From Limnoperna fortunei (Eukaryota > Mollusca > Bivalvia > Mytilida > Modiolidae), in the NCBI GenBank assembly GCA_944474755.1, contig OX104112.1, positions 68,930,433 through 68,994,432 of the forward strand: a stretch of DNA of 64,000 nt, given 5' to 3'. The notes beneath the pieces are model-generated. The model was not told where the DNA came from. It worked only from the letters and a program-made list of their open reading frames with translations, and searched no databases. Below are positions 1 to 12,737 of the stretch, one piece after another (position 1 is the first letter of the stretch; every line of letters starts with the position of its first letter). A program made the position numbers and the translations under genes.

Positions 1-419
1 ATAATGTCATATGGATATATTCTGGGTAGTTCATTACTAGCTGTAGATATTATTTCTGACTATGTATGATATGTGTTCAGCACGATTGGCCATGCATGAG
101 TTATTATAAATTATTAATACAGATGTAATGTAGAAAAATAACAAATGTCCTTTAATTTTCCATGGAAAAAAGGATCTGTAATAAAACAACGGCTCCGAGG
201 ATTAGTTTATCCCTGGACCACCTGGGCTGTTTATAACAGGGTATAAATAAAAACTGATTGTTGTACAAAAAAGACATGAAAATGAACTTTGCAAGCCTTA
301 TAACACGCATGCAATGTTCTCAGTTCCTGCCAACATCTGCACAATTTTCCAAAGGCATAAATGTTTTCCCGATTAACATATTACGAAAAGATTTGTTTAT
401 TTGTTTCCTTCTGGCATAC

Positions 420-471
420 AGCTGAAATACTGCTCGCTGGAAGTAAAGCAAACACCCAATCAATTACTTAA
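420..471 (+). repeat. Tail fragment of (AATC)n interspersed repeat
   Basis: Contains the tail signature of a repeat family seen many times here: a block close to CTGAAATACTGCTCGCTGG, then AAGTAAAGCAAAC and CCAATCAATT. Only the tail end is present. The preceding 400 bases hold nothing else that I recognise. Confidence 0.55.
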
Positions 472-696
472 GGCATCCGACCCATAATTAAAGTTCCCAA
501 TTTTATTTTTAGACCATGAAATACGCTTTTTAAATCAATGTATTGCTAAATAATGATGCATATTAAATTTATTGTTTTACTTGTTAATGTTAACAGTTTT
601 GGATAAACAAGTTATTACTCCAATAGTATTAAATGTACTACAAATAGACATTCAGGACACCAGCTATGACCACCTGGTTAATTGTGGTCCTGATAC
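472..696 (-). mobile_element. Diverged TTAA-ended MITE copy
   Basis: This stretch aligns along its whole length to the reverse complement of the MITE at 55824-56101. It opens with TTAAGGCATCCGACCCATAA and closes with a degraded version of the opposite end (gtcctgatacg instead of gtcggatacc). The inner landmarks, such as a block resembling ATTTTTAGACCA and the GGACACC motif, are in the same order. It encodes nothing; the short open frame across it is incidental. The right boundary is approximate because the terminal repeat is eroded. Confidence 0.6.
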
Positions 697-1018
697 GTTC
701 ATTGAATTAACACGAAAGCAGTTTCTTTTCAAGTTTCTGTTTAGAACATTAGGAATGACATCTGAGCGAACATTAATTTCCTAAGTATTGTGGAACTGTG
801 TATGATGTTTTCTGTTTGGTGCTGTAAGTTTTGAATTATTTAGTTACAGATATTCATATATCATTATTATACGATTTTTACGAATGCGCGTTAACATATC
901 CAAAGTAGACTTTACAAATGTTGTTACATTACTTGGAATATTATAAGCCTATTTTTTGTTTTCTATAAGGTTTTGTAGAAATAACATATTAAATATTTAT
1001 TAAATACACTGTACACGA

Positions 1019-1384
1019 TTATGCTGGTGGCGCTGCTGGAGTAACTTCAACTGCTGCAACGTCTCTTCCGTGCTCGTATTCATGGCTACCAGAGCTAGAT
1101 CCGTAGCTGTTGGAACTTGAGCTAGATCCATAGCTGTTTGAGCTTGAGCTAGATACATAGCTACCAGAACTGTAATATGACCCATGGCTATTGCTATCCG
1201 AGTAGGAGCCCGATCCATATCCATAACTGTCAGAATCAGAGCTTGATCCATAACCGCCATGACCATAGCCGCCATGTTTATATCTGTCAAGAGTCGGAAC
1301 TAGAATAGTATCCATAACCGCCATGTTTGTGACCATGTCGTTTGAAGAAATTCATTGGCATTGATATGTCAATGTACTGCTCAC
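1019..1384 (-). pseudogene. Gene D: frameshifted exon 4 of secreted Ser/Gly/Tyr-rich protein
   Basis: This is the last exon of a gene of the same family as gene E. A 3' splice acceptor (CATAG) precedes phase-1 codons GEQYIDISMPMNFFKRHGHK, which match gene E exon 4. The frame then continues through HGGYGYYSSSDS and stops. One base too many, near 1289 (TCTTGAC where TCTGAC is expected), moves the rest to another frame. That frame stays open to the family tail VAAVEVTPAAPPA and a stop at 1019. The tail is nearly identical to gene E, so the lesion is recent or is a sequence error. An AATAAA-type signal lies about 20 bases past the stop. I could not find exons 1-3 between 1.4 and 7.9 kb, so this may be an isolated exon. 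Function is unknown; relatives are predicted to be secreted. Confidence 0.75.
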
Positions 1385-1428
1385 CTATGAACAGAGATTT
1401 ATTTAACAGTTATTTATTCAAAAATTCT

Positions 1429-1432
<4 letters not shown>

Positions 1433-1469
<37 letters not shown>

Positions 1470-1516
1470 TATTATTTATTAATTTATTATTATTATTGTT
1501 ATTATTATTATTATTT
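1433..1516. repeat. (TTA)n microsatellite
   Basis: An almost pure run of tta/att triplets, broken by a few substitutions, lying just upstream of gene D exon 4. Confidence 0.9.
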
Positions 1517-1621
1517 GTAAAAATTAAATAATAAACCTCTACACTATTATAGTTATCTGTTGACTATTACGTGTTGTAACTAATTTAAAGGCAACTTGTA
1601 AATGTTTTTCATCGAGACCTT

Positions 1622-1770
1622 TTGAAAATCATGGCTAAAGTCAATGTTCAGGATTTACATATGTTTCTAGGTATTTGTTTATATTATCAAAAGTTATTTA
1701 AGGACTTTGCAAAAAATCAATTTTTAAATGGACTAGTGAGTGTGACAAAAAATACAATAGAAACTAAGTC
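1622..1770 (+). mobile_element. Ty3/gypsy-like reverse transcriptase scrap
   Basis: A short open frame reads VNVQDLHMFLGICLYYQKLF followed by KDFAKN. This resembles the segment just after the catalytic core of Ty3/gypsy reverse transcriptases, where a 'v..l..FLGL..YYRkFi.dFa.ia.PL..L' pattern is usual. No catalytic motif, RNase H or LTR could be read nearby, so it is a relic. The sequence from 2350 to 2940 may be more of a degenerate retroelement but shows no motif I can name. Confidence 0.45.
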
Positions 1771-2094
1771 AGAGCTAACTAATTCTACCAAAACAGGATT
1801 AAAGTGATCATTCTCTTACCTCTGTAAATTAGTTTAAACAAATTTATTTTCGTGGTGATACATTACTTTACAAATTTGCTGAATTATATTGTTAGTCTTA
1901 CTGTGCCATAAATATGATATTCAGTGTTTTTATGTTTGCAAGTTGCAGATGGCTTTTTATTGGATTTGATATTATGTTTTAATGTAAATGATAAAGCTCT
2001 ACAAAATCATTTTGAGTTTGTGTTTAGTCTTGATTGGACGACTCGCGCGTCTGGCCACGTATTAAAAAAAGAACCAGAAATGGTTGTTTTTGTT

Positions 2095-2342
2095 TGTTCG
2101 AATAATGTTTAACGCCACATTCAGCAATTTTTTTCAGCTTATCATGGCGTCCAGTTTTTATTGGGAGAGGAAGCCAAAGTACCCGAAGAAATCCCGCACC
2201 TTCGGAAAACTGGCAAACCATGTCAATTAAGATTGTAGTCGAGCACACCCTGCCAGCAGTGACTCAAACCCAAAACCTCAGTGTTGACAGGCCAGGTGAT
2301 GAATAGCAGACGACTACCTTAACCAGTTGGCCACCAAAATGA
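2095..2342 (-). mobile_element. tRNA-derived SINE, degraded copy
   Basis: Same layout as the better copy at 15556: a TTTAACGCCAC start, the GGCGTCCAGTTTTTATTGGG block, a central part resembling GTACCCG.AGAAA.CC, and the tRNA-like head at the far end. Box B is mutated (ACTCAAACCC), so it is unlikely to be transcribed by RNA polymerase III. The tRNA head lies at the high-coordinate end, so the element points to the minus strand. Confidence 0.7.
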
Positions 2343-2939
2343 AGCCAGTGTTTGACTTCTAATGAGCCAATTATGAAGTATGTTCCCAAGAAGGGACCAG
2401 TTGATGAGACATTAAAGAAGGAAACATCCTGTCTATCGGGTGCAATGCAGGTGGAACCCATGTACTAAGCCATTATCAGAAATGTACATGCTGAGGAGAC
2501 ACGAACTTGCTTACAGCAAGTCCTTGGGCTCGTACCATTACCAACGATTTTCATTGACTGTCTTTACTCTAGCAGAACATGTTGACAATTAAGAAACCGA
2601 CCAACTTACAATATTTTGCCCGACTTTTGTTCTACTACCCATGAAGCCAGGAACTACCGTTCTAATGAGAAGTTCCACTGTTAGTTCTACAAGCTTGAAG
2701 CAGTGGACTATCTCTCAGACCCGCGTGTGCAACTCTCATTTTGACCTCCTTCCTTCTAAAGAACCTTCAAATACATGTACTTCTTGGCATCATATGTGCA
2801 CCAGGATACGATTCCTCCTATCATTCCGCCAACACCTGTACATTCGCCTGATATGCCTTAGAACCTATCGAGACCATACTCACATAGAGACTCAACTATC
2901 GAGGATCCTACTAACCAGTCTACTATAGTTGGCAAGTAG

Positions 2940-5400
2940 TTCCTACCATTATGCTTTAGCTTATATCAGACAACCAATATTTGTATCTTAAGTACCTGTC
3001 CCTGTTTACACAAGTAAAGAGGCTGGCAATACTTTTCACACATTATTTTATTCTAATTGTATTTTAGTATAATTCTACTTATGTTTTACATGTTTTCTTC
3101 CCAGGGTGCCTTGTGTTGATGAGCAAAACTTTTTTAACAGTACATCTACATGCTGTATGCGGTATAGTGTTGTTTGGCTTAATGTTTTCGATCGTAAAAC
3201 ATGCTTTGATAGCTCGCTTTTATATATTGATTAAATTACATACGTTGGATGTAGCGTTCCTGACCAGACGTAGCGATATGGTCAACTGACTTGTTCCCTT
3301 AAAATTTACTGAAAAGAATAGCATTCTCAGAGTCTAAGAATTCAAACTGTTAAAAGCAGCAGAATTAAATCTAGGCTTAGTACTCATCTTGATGCTTTAA
3401 CATAAAAGTTTTTTTTAACGTACTATATATAACTTTCTTTTAGACTCGTATCAAGAACCGCACGTATGGCTTAATAAATTTTATTACAAGATTTAAAAGG
3501 GACTTATCTGTTTAGCACGTATGTATCGTATTAATATTTTGTTGTTCGGTTTGTCTTGCTTAGACTTAAATCTACACATTTGCAGATTTAATAAAATAAA
3601 GATCTATTGAATAACAACATCATTACAATATAGAAGAACGAATATGTCTTGCTGTTATGGACAAAATTTCCAAAAACATATTGAATTATATACGATCACT
3701 TATTATGCTTCTTCTTCTCGATTTGTTCAAATATTCCTATATTGCGTAAGCAGTAGTCCATTTAAAACCATTAAAATTCATCTTGGATTCGATTCCTTAT
3801 TGTCCTGACTATGTATATCATATTTTCTTATGAATAGGAACACATATTCCACTTAGTATTCTAGAAAGAATCTAAATTTAAGGTTTTTCATATTTTTTAA
3901 TGTTTTGGAGACAAGTTGTGTAAGTGGAAAGATACCAGTTATCTCGTGCAAACTTTAGGGTTGTGAATTATAGTTCATGTCCTGATATTAATATATTAAT
4001 AATATCGATTTGCAGTTTTCATGTCAAAAGTTAGAGGTTTGCATCGGAAATTACCTCTTGTTGTTCAATAACTTTGATGGATGATATATCTGACTGACAA
4101 CTAACATTTGAGAAAAACCTCAGACGAAATAAAATACAATTTTGCTTATTGTCATTGGAACAAAATATACCGGATAAATGAAATGAAATATTGCTGAGTG
4201 CTATCTTTTATTTCTTATTTTGTTTTCTTTTCCATTAAAACATTATGTTACATATGTAACTACAACAGGTTGATATCATTATCTTAGTATTACATTCTAC
4301 ACATCAAGGTCCTACGGTCGGATTTTACCAGAATTTATATTCCTTCTTAGGCATTTCATATATACCTAATATTATCCTTATCTCACAATTTTTTTATAAC
4401 TTTTTTTCCAATGATTTCACCTTATAATTAAACATAACTGACGATTCATGCAGTATCGGATGATGGAGCTGACTTGCTAACAAAATTAATGTCACGGATG
4501 GTTAGTGGCTTAAGAAGGGAAAATCATTAGGATATATATACATAATTTAATACAACAGAATATATACACAATAATATTATTTACAACAACAATTTACAAA
4601 TTTACAGACAGTGCATCATCAACACGCCATACAAGTCTACTCTTTTCACCGGTTCACCACTTTGTCACTGTTACACTGATTTCCTACTGGATACATTCCC
4701 ATTCCTTGATTTACTTATACTGGTAACTACACTGATTACTATACTGATTACTGGTTACTATACTGATTACTATACTAGTTACTATACTGGTTACTGGTTA
4801 CTAGTTACTCGATGTTATTTGTTTACTGGTTACTCGATGGTATTTGTTTGCGAAAGAGCAATTACTTAATATGACTTGAAACTACATATACAAAATATTT
4901 ATCTGAATATATATATATATATATATATACTACATATTTACAGCATTACTGGCTTGCCCTGTCGCTATTACAATTTGTACAAATATTTTGTACTACACGA
5001 ACTGAACTGTTGACTTGTTTACAACATATTATACTATCATTTGAAGAACAATATACTAATTCATGACACAATCGGCTTATCGTACTACTACATTGTCATA
5101 TATGTGTATACCGCGTTTAAATATCCGACTCGAACAAAAGTTGTGAAAAGTGTTCACGAACTAACGTAATACATGAAATTATAAAACGCTTTACATTAAT
5201 ACAATAATTGGGCACTTAATTATACTTATACGAATGAATGTTATTTACGGTCTCACCTTCCGTGACAATTCTATACAGCGTAAAGCATTTGTGATAAGGT
5301 TTACCCATTACCTATGCTTCTGTGAATTATCAATTTACGTAAAAACAAAACAAATTTAAAACCAAAATATAGTTACACATAGTGAGAAAAATCGAATGCT
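2940..5400. other. No gene recognised; minisatellite and AT run only
   Basis: AT-rich DNA without a supportable exon. It contains the ggttactatactgatt minisatellite at about 4720-4850 and a short (AT)n run at about 4905-4930, listed or noted separately. Confidence 0.5.
4720..4850. repeat. GGTTACTATACTGATT-type minisatellite
   Basis: Imperfect tandem units of about 10-16 bases built from ACTATACTGATT, GGTTACTAT and CTGGTTACTAGTTACTCGATG. It is followed at about 4905 by a roughly 25-base (AT)n run. Confidence 0.75.
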
Positions 5401-5432
5401 TTAAACATTAAAAATATTAAATTGCATCTTAC

Positions 5433-5496
5433 CTCGACTTCCAGTGGACACTCCTCTGCTCATTAACTGTCGTATCGCTAGGTCGTCCTTTTTATA
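5433..5496 (-). promoter_or_regulatory. Possible TATA box and first exon
   Basis: On the minus strand a good TATA box (TATAAAAA, complement of 5489-5496) is followed about 25 bases later by ATG and ten codons, MSRGVSTGSR. The exon would end in phase 1 at a good donor (CGAG then GTAAGA). Phase 1 after an Arg-G is also how exons 2 and 3 of the local gene family end, but the peptide does not resemble their signal peptide. It could be the start of gene D, of an unrelated gene, or chance. Confidence 0.3.
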
Positions 5497-6402
5497 TTGA
5501 CCAGGTGAGCGAAAACTCATTAAACCGGTTTCCCCTCACCGTCATACATGTGAACTAAGGACAACCTGTACACTGGAGTCTACCTGATCCGTACCAGCGA
5601 TCTGAGGCACTGACGACACACCCATCACGTTCAAAAGAATGACTAGCATAATTTTCTTTAACAATTAAATTATAAAAGTCACCTCGTGACAATTAAAACT
5701 CCGAAAATTAAACTAAATGTATCAAAGTTGAAAACGAATTCTGTATGAAGTTTATTATGCACATAATGTCATTTAGAAAAAAACCTTGGACAACTCCAAA
5801 AACTTAATTTTCTGTCATGTATTGTGCAAGTGTAAGAAGTAAATGCACTTTATAGAAAAAATACAAACTATAGAGAAAGACACAGATAACGCTTATAAAA
5901 ACATTAAAACATAAGTAATTAAAAATATTTTGTTCATTTTATTTCAGAAAAAAGTTGTCTGTAAAGAATTTTGTTTCAATCTAACAGCTGTTGCATTTTA
6001 GCATTGTTACTTAATGAAAATAAATGCAGAGAAATTTTATTCCTTTTACAGTGACTTGTCGAGAGGTTTGATCTAATCAGAAGGTAAGTCAGTTCTGTCG
6101 TATATTAGCTAAAACACTGAATTTGAGTTATAGGAAGCTGGTGATACTTGACACTTGTTCTTTCAAAATGTGAGCACAAAAAGATACCTTAAAAGTACCA
6201 AATACTATTGCCATTTGTCAAGTCAGTTACGTTAAAAAGGTGATGTTAACCGTATTACCTGAAATATCTCATATTAAACAAAAATATATAACAGGCAACT
6301 AATACTGGTTGTTTGAAAAAAAAAGATAAATAATATGGAAGGCGACATAATACTTTACGAATTTTATTATTAAAATTTATTATTTATTATTTTATTATTA
6401 AT

Positions 6403-6500
6403 TACGAAACGCGCGTCTGGCGTAGTAAATTTTATTAACCTTGGTATCTTTGATGAAATTTTATTTAAAGCCATTTTGCAACTTTTATTTGCTGTCGTTT
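6403..6500 (+). mobile_element. Truncated retrozyme fragment
   Basis: Begins inside the hammerhead core (ACGAAACGCGCGTCTGGCG) and continues with the retrozyme's TAAATTTTATTAACCTTGG and TATCTTTGATGAAATTTTAT. The CTGATGA half and stem II are missing, so this copy cannot form a ribozyme. Confidence 0.7.
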
Positions 6501-7054
6501 GAATATTTTACCCAAATTGTTTGTATTAAATAAGAAACATTTTTACTAATTTAAATTATTCTTGGTTTATTAAGTGTATTAAACGCTAAATCCTGTATTG
6601 TGTCTCCGTGAATATCTTGTAAATGTGCAGATATGTATGTATATTAATCAACGTTATATCGCTAATTGTTAAATAATCGTAGGAAACAATTGAAATACAA
6701 GCATTTAAAATGTAAACAAATATTTTTGTTTAAAATGAATGCAAGATTAACACTATATAGTAACACTGCAATACACAACTATTATGAAAAAACAGGGTGA
6801 TAGCAGTTGTTCCGGAAATTAAAGTTAGGTCATAAAAGTAAGTTAAGAACAAATACGCCTCTTCATCTGTTTAAGATATACACCATAATGATAAACCAAT
6901 TCATGATGACTATAAAATTCATGTGGGGACGACCCGACTAAGAAATTCTGGTTTCGTCTGCATTTCAGGGCATGCTGTAGATGAGTAAACATACAAACAG
7001 ACCGAAAATTTTCTGTTCCCATGATACATCTATTCTTTTTCAACATCTACACAA

Positions 7055-7265
7055 GACGTTTATCGTGCATGGAACGTGGTACTCATCAAACAGATAACCT
7101 TCTATACGATTCGCAGACAGGCTTCACGTATTATCACCTGACAATCCCCACTCTAACAGACGGCTTCCAAACACGCCACTTAGGGACGCGCTGTTAGCTC
7201 CGTGTGTCGAGCACTGGAAACTCTCCCAGTATGGTCCTAGACGGATGCTTATTATGGTTTACTTC
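7055..7265 (-). repeat. (AATC)n-family interspersed repeat, partial
   Basis: Carries the conserved head region of the family (GTTTATCGTGCATGGAACGTGG, later TTAGGGACGCGCTG and CGAGCACTGG..ACTCTCCCAGTATGG). The tail is absent. Confidence 0.6.
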
Positions 7266-7921
7266 TGACAACCATCGTGTTGCTTATGGTCAAAATTGCG
7301 TTGAGGTTTAACGAGCAAACGTTAACCAAGAATATCCCTCAGAATTTGCTTTACGAAAACGATCATTACAACATATTAACTTTACAATATAACATCAACT
7401 TAACTGTCACACGTTTTAATTAGATAATTATTTAGCAACAATCCGCTGTTAAGGATATCCTTGTAAAAGCCGTAGTCCCGAGAATATCGTATGAGATGTG
7501 ATATAAGCTGCCGCTGTAAAACGATTTTTACTAAGCAGACATTTATTCATAACATCATCAAATTGATCTGTCTTACATTTTATTTTTGTACACGGTAATC
7601 TTTCCTTTGGCATTTGTTTTCATTTATTTATATGATTTTTTTAATGTTTAAACTTGTTAATTGCATATTGATTTTTTAGCAATTTATTATTTTCAATAAA
7701 TTGACTATTTCTTTCCATTTACTTTTGTTCAATGTATTACGTTAGCAAACAAAAGCTTAGACTCAGTGGATAAGGTACTTTTGCTCAATTTCAGTAAATC
7801 AATCGTGTATTCTTTAAGGTTCAACTCAACTTATGAAAATAGATGTAATGTGTCGGGCGAATTTTGTGTATAACTGGTTACATGTCTTTTTAGAATTTTG
7901 CTTTTTGACAACATCGGAAAT

Positions 7922-10900
7922 ATGAGAGGAATACTAGCAAGTATTGTAATACTTGTAAGTGTTTAATTTTCTAGTATGTATTATCTTGTACATTAAATTG
8001 CCGAATTAAAGAACTTTGCTGAACAATTGACTCGTATTATAAAAAAAGTTCAGGTTTCTAGCAAGGTTGATTGATTGATTGGATGTTTCCTTTATGTCCA
8101 GCAAGCAGTATTTCAGCTATAGTAGGACCAGAACAAGTTTACGAATCAAATTTGTGAATGCCACTGGAAAAGTATGGGGTATAGCTAGGGGCGGAAAGTT
8201 TGCCTTTTGTAGCGGCTACGACGAGCCTTCTCTCATCGACATCTATAAAACGAGTCTTTATCGTGCATAGCGTGGCACTCTCCAAAAACGTAACACACTG
8301 TATTCCGCAGTCAAGCTTTTTGTGTAATGACAATCGCCAAACGATAGGGCATCCCTTATCAGCCATCTCGTGACGCGCTGGGCAGCACTGTTGGTCAAGC
8401 ACTTTGAAATCGCACAGCACTCAGTTCATATACCAAGTAATGCAATTATAAGGCATAATGCTCGTTTTGCTTTGATAAAATGGCTCGATCCACGGTATGA
8501 ATATAAATTAACATGCATAATTAGACATTTTGAAAAAACATGTCGTGAAAGTAAACAATGAAAGAAATCCGTGGTAAAATCATCGGGCATAGAAAACGTA
8601 TACATATAAATCTCAAATTAAAAACAAAAATGAACAGGAAATGGTAAATGAAATGCATTTTGATCCTGGCTAATGAATTGAATTATTATGCATTACAGAT
8701 GAAATTTTAAAATGCGCAAATTATGTTGAAGGTCTTCCTTATGTTAGTTGATGACACATTTGCAAGATTTCGTTCTTACCGGGGTAAGTTATTCGTTCAT
8801 GTTGTAGATATTTTTGACGTTATTTTTTATTTATTAGTTGTAGAACATCCTAGGTACATTTCAACAATATCACAATTCTTTCTGCCAAGCGGTTTGTAAG
8901 GAAAAGAATTTTGAAATTTAAAGTCAATCAGAACGCATTTACAGCTCCGGTTGCCAGTCTGAATTTCCTTTAAGTTCGAAAAACTCAAACTAATAAGACA
9001 AATAGCCTTCCTTCTGCAGCATTTAATTAATTGTGTAGATCAAGCCGTGTTTTTCCTATGGGGTCATTTGTTTTGCTGTGTTTACGGTGGCAGCCATCTT
9101 GGATCGGTACAAAAACTCTACTTTTTATAGGACCATTTAAGGTACATATCTGCAATATTTTGTAATTAATCTGCAAGCGTTTTTTCAGAAGAAAAATGTT
9201 AACATTCTACTTACCAGAACGCATTATTAGCCATGGCAGCCATGTTAAATTTTCCATTTACTCTTACAACTAAAAAATAAGATAACTGCCTAACCTTCAT
9301 TTTTGCATAATTAAATTTAATTGTGTAGAACAGTTCGGAGAAGTAGCTGTTTGTATATTTTTTTACTTATGTTAAGCTGTTTTCCACGGTGGCGGCCATC
9401 AGGGTATTGGATCGTCACAAAAAAATAATTTTTTGTGGGAACTTCTTAGTTACATTTCTGGAACATTTCAAATCAATCTGGCAAGAAGGTTGTGAGAAGA
9501 ATATTTTTTTTAAATACAGACAATCCGAAAGCATTAAGCATAACGCAATTAAACAATCAAACTTTGTTAAGAACTACCCAATTAACATTCCTGCCAAGTT
9601 TGGTTCCAAGTGGTTTTGGATAAAATGATTGAAATGTGAAAAGTTTACAGCCGACGACGGACGTCGTCGCGTGAATTAGAACAGCTCACACTGATCCTTT
9701 GAATCAGATGAGCTAAAAAAATATAAATGAGCACCAGAGTGCACCTATGTTGGTTACTCAACTTATTAAAAGAGATATAAAGGTGTGAGTCCCCTTTGTG
9801 TATAACTGATTACGTGTATTTTTTGAAAATTTGGATTTTTGCTTTTTGTTTTTTTTATTTTGGTTTCTGTGGTAAATGTTTATATTCTGTCTATAGATTT
9901 GTATTAATTCCCTGATTTCTGGCGCTTGTTGTTTGGTTGACATTGCTATTTTTATATATCACTTAGGACACGGAGGACATAATAAACATGCTGGTCACAA
10001 ACATGGTGGTCATAAAGGATATGGCTACAAAAACAACTATGACAGCAGTGCAAGCCAACAAGGTATCTTCTTCTCTTATCAACTCGTGGTTACAACTTGT
10101 AAAACCCCCCGTCTAAGAACTTCATTCTAATAGAGCCTAGTTCTCAAGTAGGGATCAATGTCCAATTAATTCATATTTGCTTATGTGTAAGCAAGGCAAA
10201 CTTGTTATAACTCACTTCAAAGAGGTAAATAATGATAAATACCTCAACAAACCTACACGTATCATTATTTATAGCTATTTAAAAAGTAAATCTAAACCTT
10301 GTGTTGGTTAATGGGCTTAATATAAGTAAAGGATACTAGTACTTAATCCTTCAAGTACTAATCACATTCTGAGCTTTGCATATCATTTCTTAAATGTGCA
10401 TTCAGGTATTAAATTATCGTTATATCCTCATATATATGTTGTTGTGTCATTATAATATTACTTTGGGGAATTAACATCATGGCATCAATAAAACTAAATA
10501 AAGTTACTTCATTGTCCACTGCCTTATAATTCGTGATTTGTAAACTGAAGTTACACGAGATTATAAAGTATATATTTTACATTTAAACTCTTTTATAGGT
10601 AAACAGTACATTGACATATCTACGCCAATGAATTTCTTTAAAAGACATGGACACAAACATGGCGGTTATGGTTACGGATCAAGTTCCGACTCGGAGAGCT
10701 ATGGAGATGGCGGTTATAGTCAAGGAGGATATGGATCCTCTGATTCTGACAGTTATGGATATGGATCGGGCTCATCCTCGGATAGCAATAGCTATGGGTC
10801 ATCTTCCAGTTCTGGAAGCTATGGATCTAGCTCAGGCTCAAACAGCTATGGATCCAGCTCAATTTCCAACAGCTATGGATCTAGCTCTGGTATCCATGAA

Positions 10901-10960
10901 TACGAGCACGGAAGTGACGTTGCAGCAGTTGAAGTTACTCCAGCAGCCCCACCAGCTTAA
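7922..10960 (+). CDS. Gene E: secreted Ser/Gly/Tyr/His-rich protein, intact 4-exon gene
   Basis: Exons 7922-7954, 8732-8783, 9967-10062 and 10599-10960 join to 543 bases, 180 residues plus stop, with GT-AG borders and phases 0, 1, 1. Residues 1-28 (MRGILASIVIL then VFLMLVDDTFARFRSYR) are a clear signal peptide, with cleavage likely after TFA. Exon 3 gives a His/Gly linker (HGGHNKHAGHKHGGHKGYGY). Exon 4 starts with GKQYIDISTPMNFFKRHGHK, then Ser/Gly/Tyr/Asp repeats (SYGSSSGSN type), then the tail VAAVEVTPAAPPA. AATAAA lies at 10991. The protein should be secreted and disordered. A role in byssus, shell or mucus matrix is plausible from composition and the mussel-like setting, but is not shown by the sequence. 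I have no recognised family name for it. The exon 2 acceptor (GTTGAAG) has a weak pyrimidine tract and is the least certain border. Confidence 0.82.
8061..8412 (-). repeat. (AATC)n-family interspersed repeat in intron 1 of gene E
   Basis: Starts with TTGATTGATTGATTGGATGT, the complement of the (AATC)n tail, then the GTCCAGCAAGCAGTATTTCAGC block. It next has GCCACTGGAAAAGTATGG, TTTTGTAGCGGCTAC and the GACGCGCTGGGCAG head. About 350 bases, nearly full length. Short open frames here are incidental. It lies between exons 1 and 2 of gene E. Confidence 0.75.
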
Positions 10961-11298
10961 AAGTGTACTGTTGCTAGAAACGCATTGTTGAATAAAAATT
11001 CTTAAAGTTAAACATAATATTTTACAGTCCTACAGAATCGTTTATAATCCTGTATAAGTTTAAGTATTGTGAAACCTTCATAATACTATGTTGGAATATG
11101 TGAACTTGCTTTCCGAAAAAACAATTTAAGTATAATTTAATAATGCATACGTAGGATAATCCTTGTACAAAAAGAAACATACTCGGTTTGTAAATTGGCC
11201 ACAGAGGTATTAGTATGTATATGGACAAAACAAAAATTTGCAAAACGGTCATGGTTAGCCTATTTACGCAGCAAAAGAATTTCGATGCGAGGTATGTG

Positions 11299-11690
11299 AA
11301 CTGATTAATTGATTGATTTGATGTTCGCTCTACATCCAGTGAGCAGGGTTTAGATATATTCAGAACTAAAATAAGTTAACAAACAAAAAGTCATTTCAGG
11401 AAAGATGGATCAAAGGGGAAAAATTTTAAATGTCACTCGAAAAAGTTTGGGTATTGGTGGGAACGGAAAATTTAGCCTTGTTTAACCTACTCTTATCGAC
11501 ATCTACAAAACGGGTCTATAGTGTGCAATGAGATTGTGACTCTCTCTAAACGCGTTACACACTGTTGTCCGCGGTCAGGCTTTCCGTAATATGACCTAAC
11601 AACCCCAACGAGAGGTCATCCTTTATCCACCTTCTGGGGACGCGCCGGGCAGCTCTGCGAGCACTTTATAGTATAGTCATTTGGACACCG
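11299..11690 (-). repeat. (AATC)n-family interspersed repeat
   Basis: Begins TTGATTGATTTGATGTTCGC and keeps the family order: CCAGTGAGCAGG, CACTCGAAAAAGTTTGG, TCGACATCTACAAAACGGG, CTCTCTAAACGCGTTACACACTGT, and a GACGCGCCGGGCAGCTCTGCGAGCAC head. Confidence 0.7.
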
Positions 11691-11749
11691 ATGTCATTTA
11701 AAAATACATAACCAATTACTATAGAGCGAGAAAACATAAACAATAACGG

Positions 11750-12065
11750 AAAGAGACCAACGGGAACAAAAATTTTGACTGTTACTGGAAAAGTATGGAA
11801 CATTAGATGTGGTTGCTACAATAATGTAGCTTCTTTAAAATTTTTTTCCTCGCATTATATTATTATTTTGACACAGGATCAACGCTTTGAAAAGAATACA
11901 ATGAGCCTATTCTTTTTGAAATCTAAAAAAGGTTTTATTTTGTAAGGAGCGCTCCCCAAACACGTTATACACTTGTGTCCACTTTAAGTAATATCCAATA
12001 AGAGTGTGTTTCCTATCCGCCACCTGGGACGCGCTCGGAAGCTCTGTGGGTGAACTTGCAACCCT
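11750..12065 (-). repeat. (AATC)n-family interspersed repeat, second diverged copy
   Basis: Shares ACTGGAAAAGTATGG, AGCGCTCCCCAAACACGTTATACAC, a CCGCCACCTGGGACGCGCTCGG block and the end of the head with the copy just upstream. The tail is missing. Confidence 0.55.
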
Positions 12066-12737
12066 TCTAATGTTGTCCCAGATAATAGAACATGCATAAC
12101 ATGCAGAACATGGAAAATTTTTGTACAGATGAGAAAACTTTTTTGTAATTCTGCATGAAAATACAATAATCAACATAAATTCTACGGTGCTTTTAACGGA
12201 ATAAGTATATTTTAAGACATTATTATAGTACAAACAGCAATTAAAATACACATATGAAAGTAAGTCAAGCATGCAAATAGATATAAGCACTCTGACAAAA
12301 AAGCTGTTAAGATATGAGAACTAGGCATGCGCCAAATATAGTTACTTAAAAATCAGTTGATTAACATACAATGCCTGTTTAAATTTGTTTTTATTCTGTA
12401 TGTATAAAGAGGAGAGGCACCAATCACCAAAATACAACCAATGACAAAAACACATGTGGTTGAACTTTAACCAGTGACAGAAATTCGCCACCCTTAGCTT
12501 ATCTTTTATCGTAATAACATAACAACACAGACAAGCATTAACGTTTTATCGCAATAAATTCATATTACAGAATCAGTGACCCTTTGTAACAAAAACCTAT
12601 ACATGTGTACACACATGACACAATAAAATACAAACACATAAAAAACATAAGAAGGGAATCAAATAAAAATATAAAGAACGAAGAGCATTGAGAAAGAAAC
12701 AATAAAAATCAACTGATAAAAAAACTTGGGATGAAAA

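Noticed and set aside
2641..2928. 95-codon frame, possible retroelement polyprotein end
   Set aside because: Composition is suggestive, but I could not place any recognised motif, so I did not call it.
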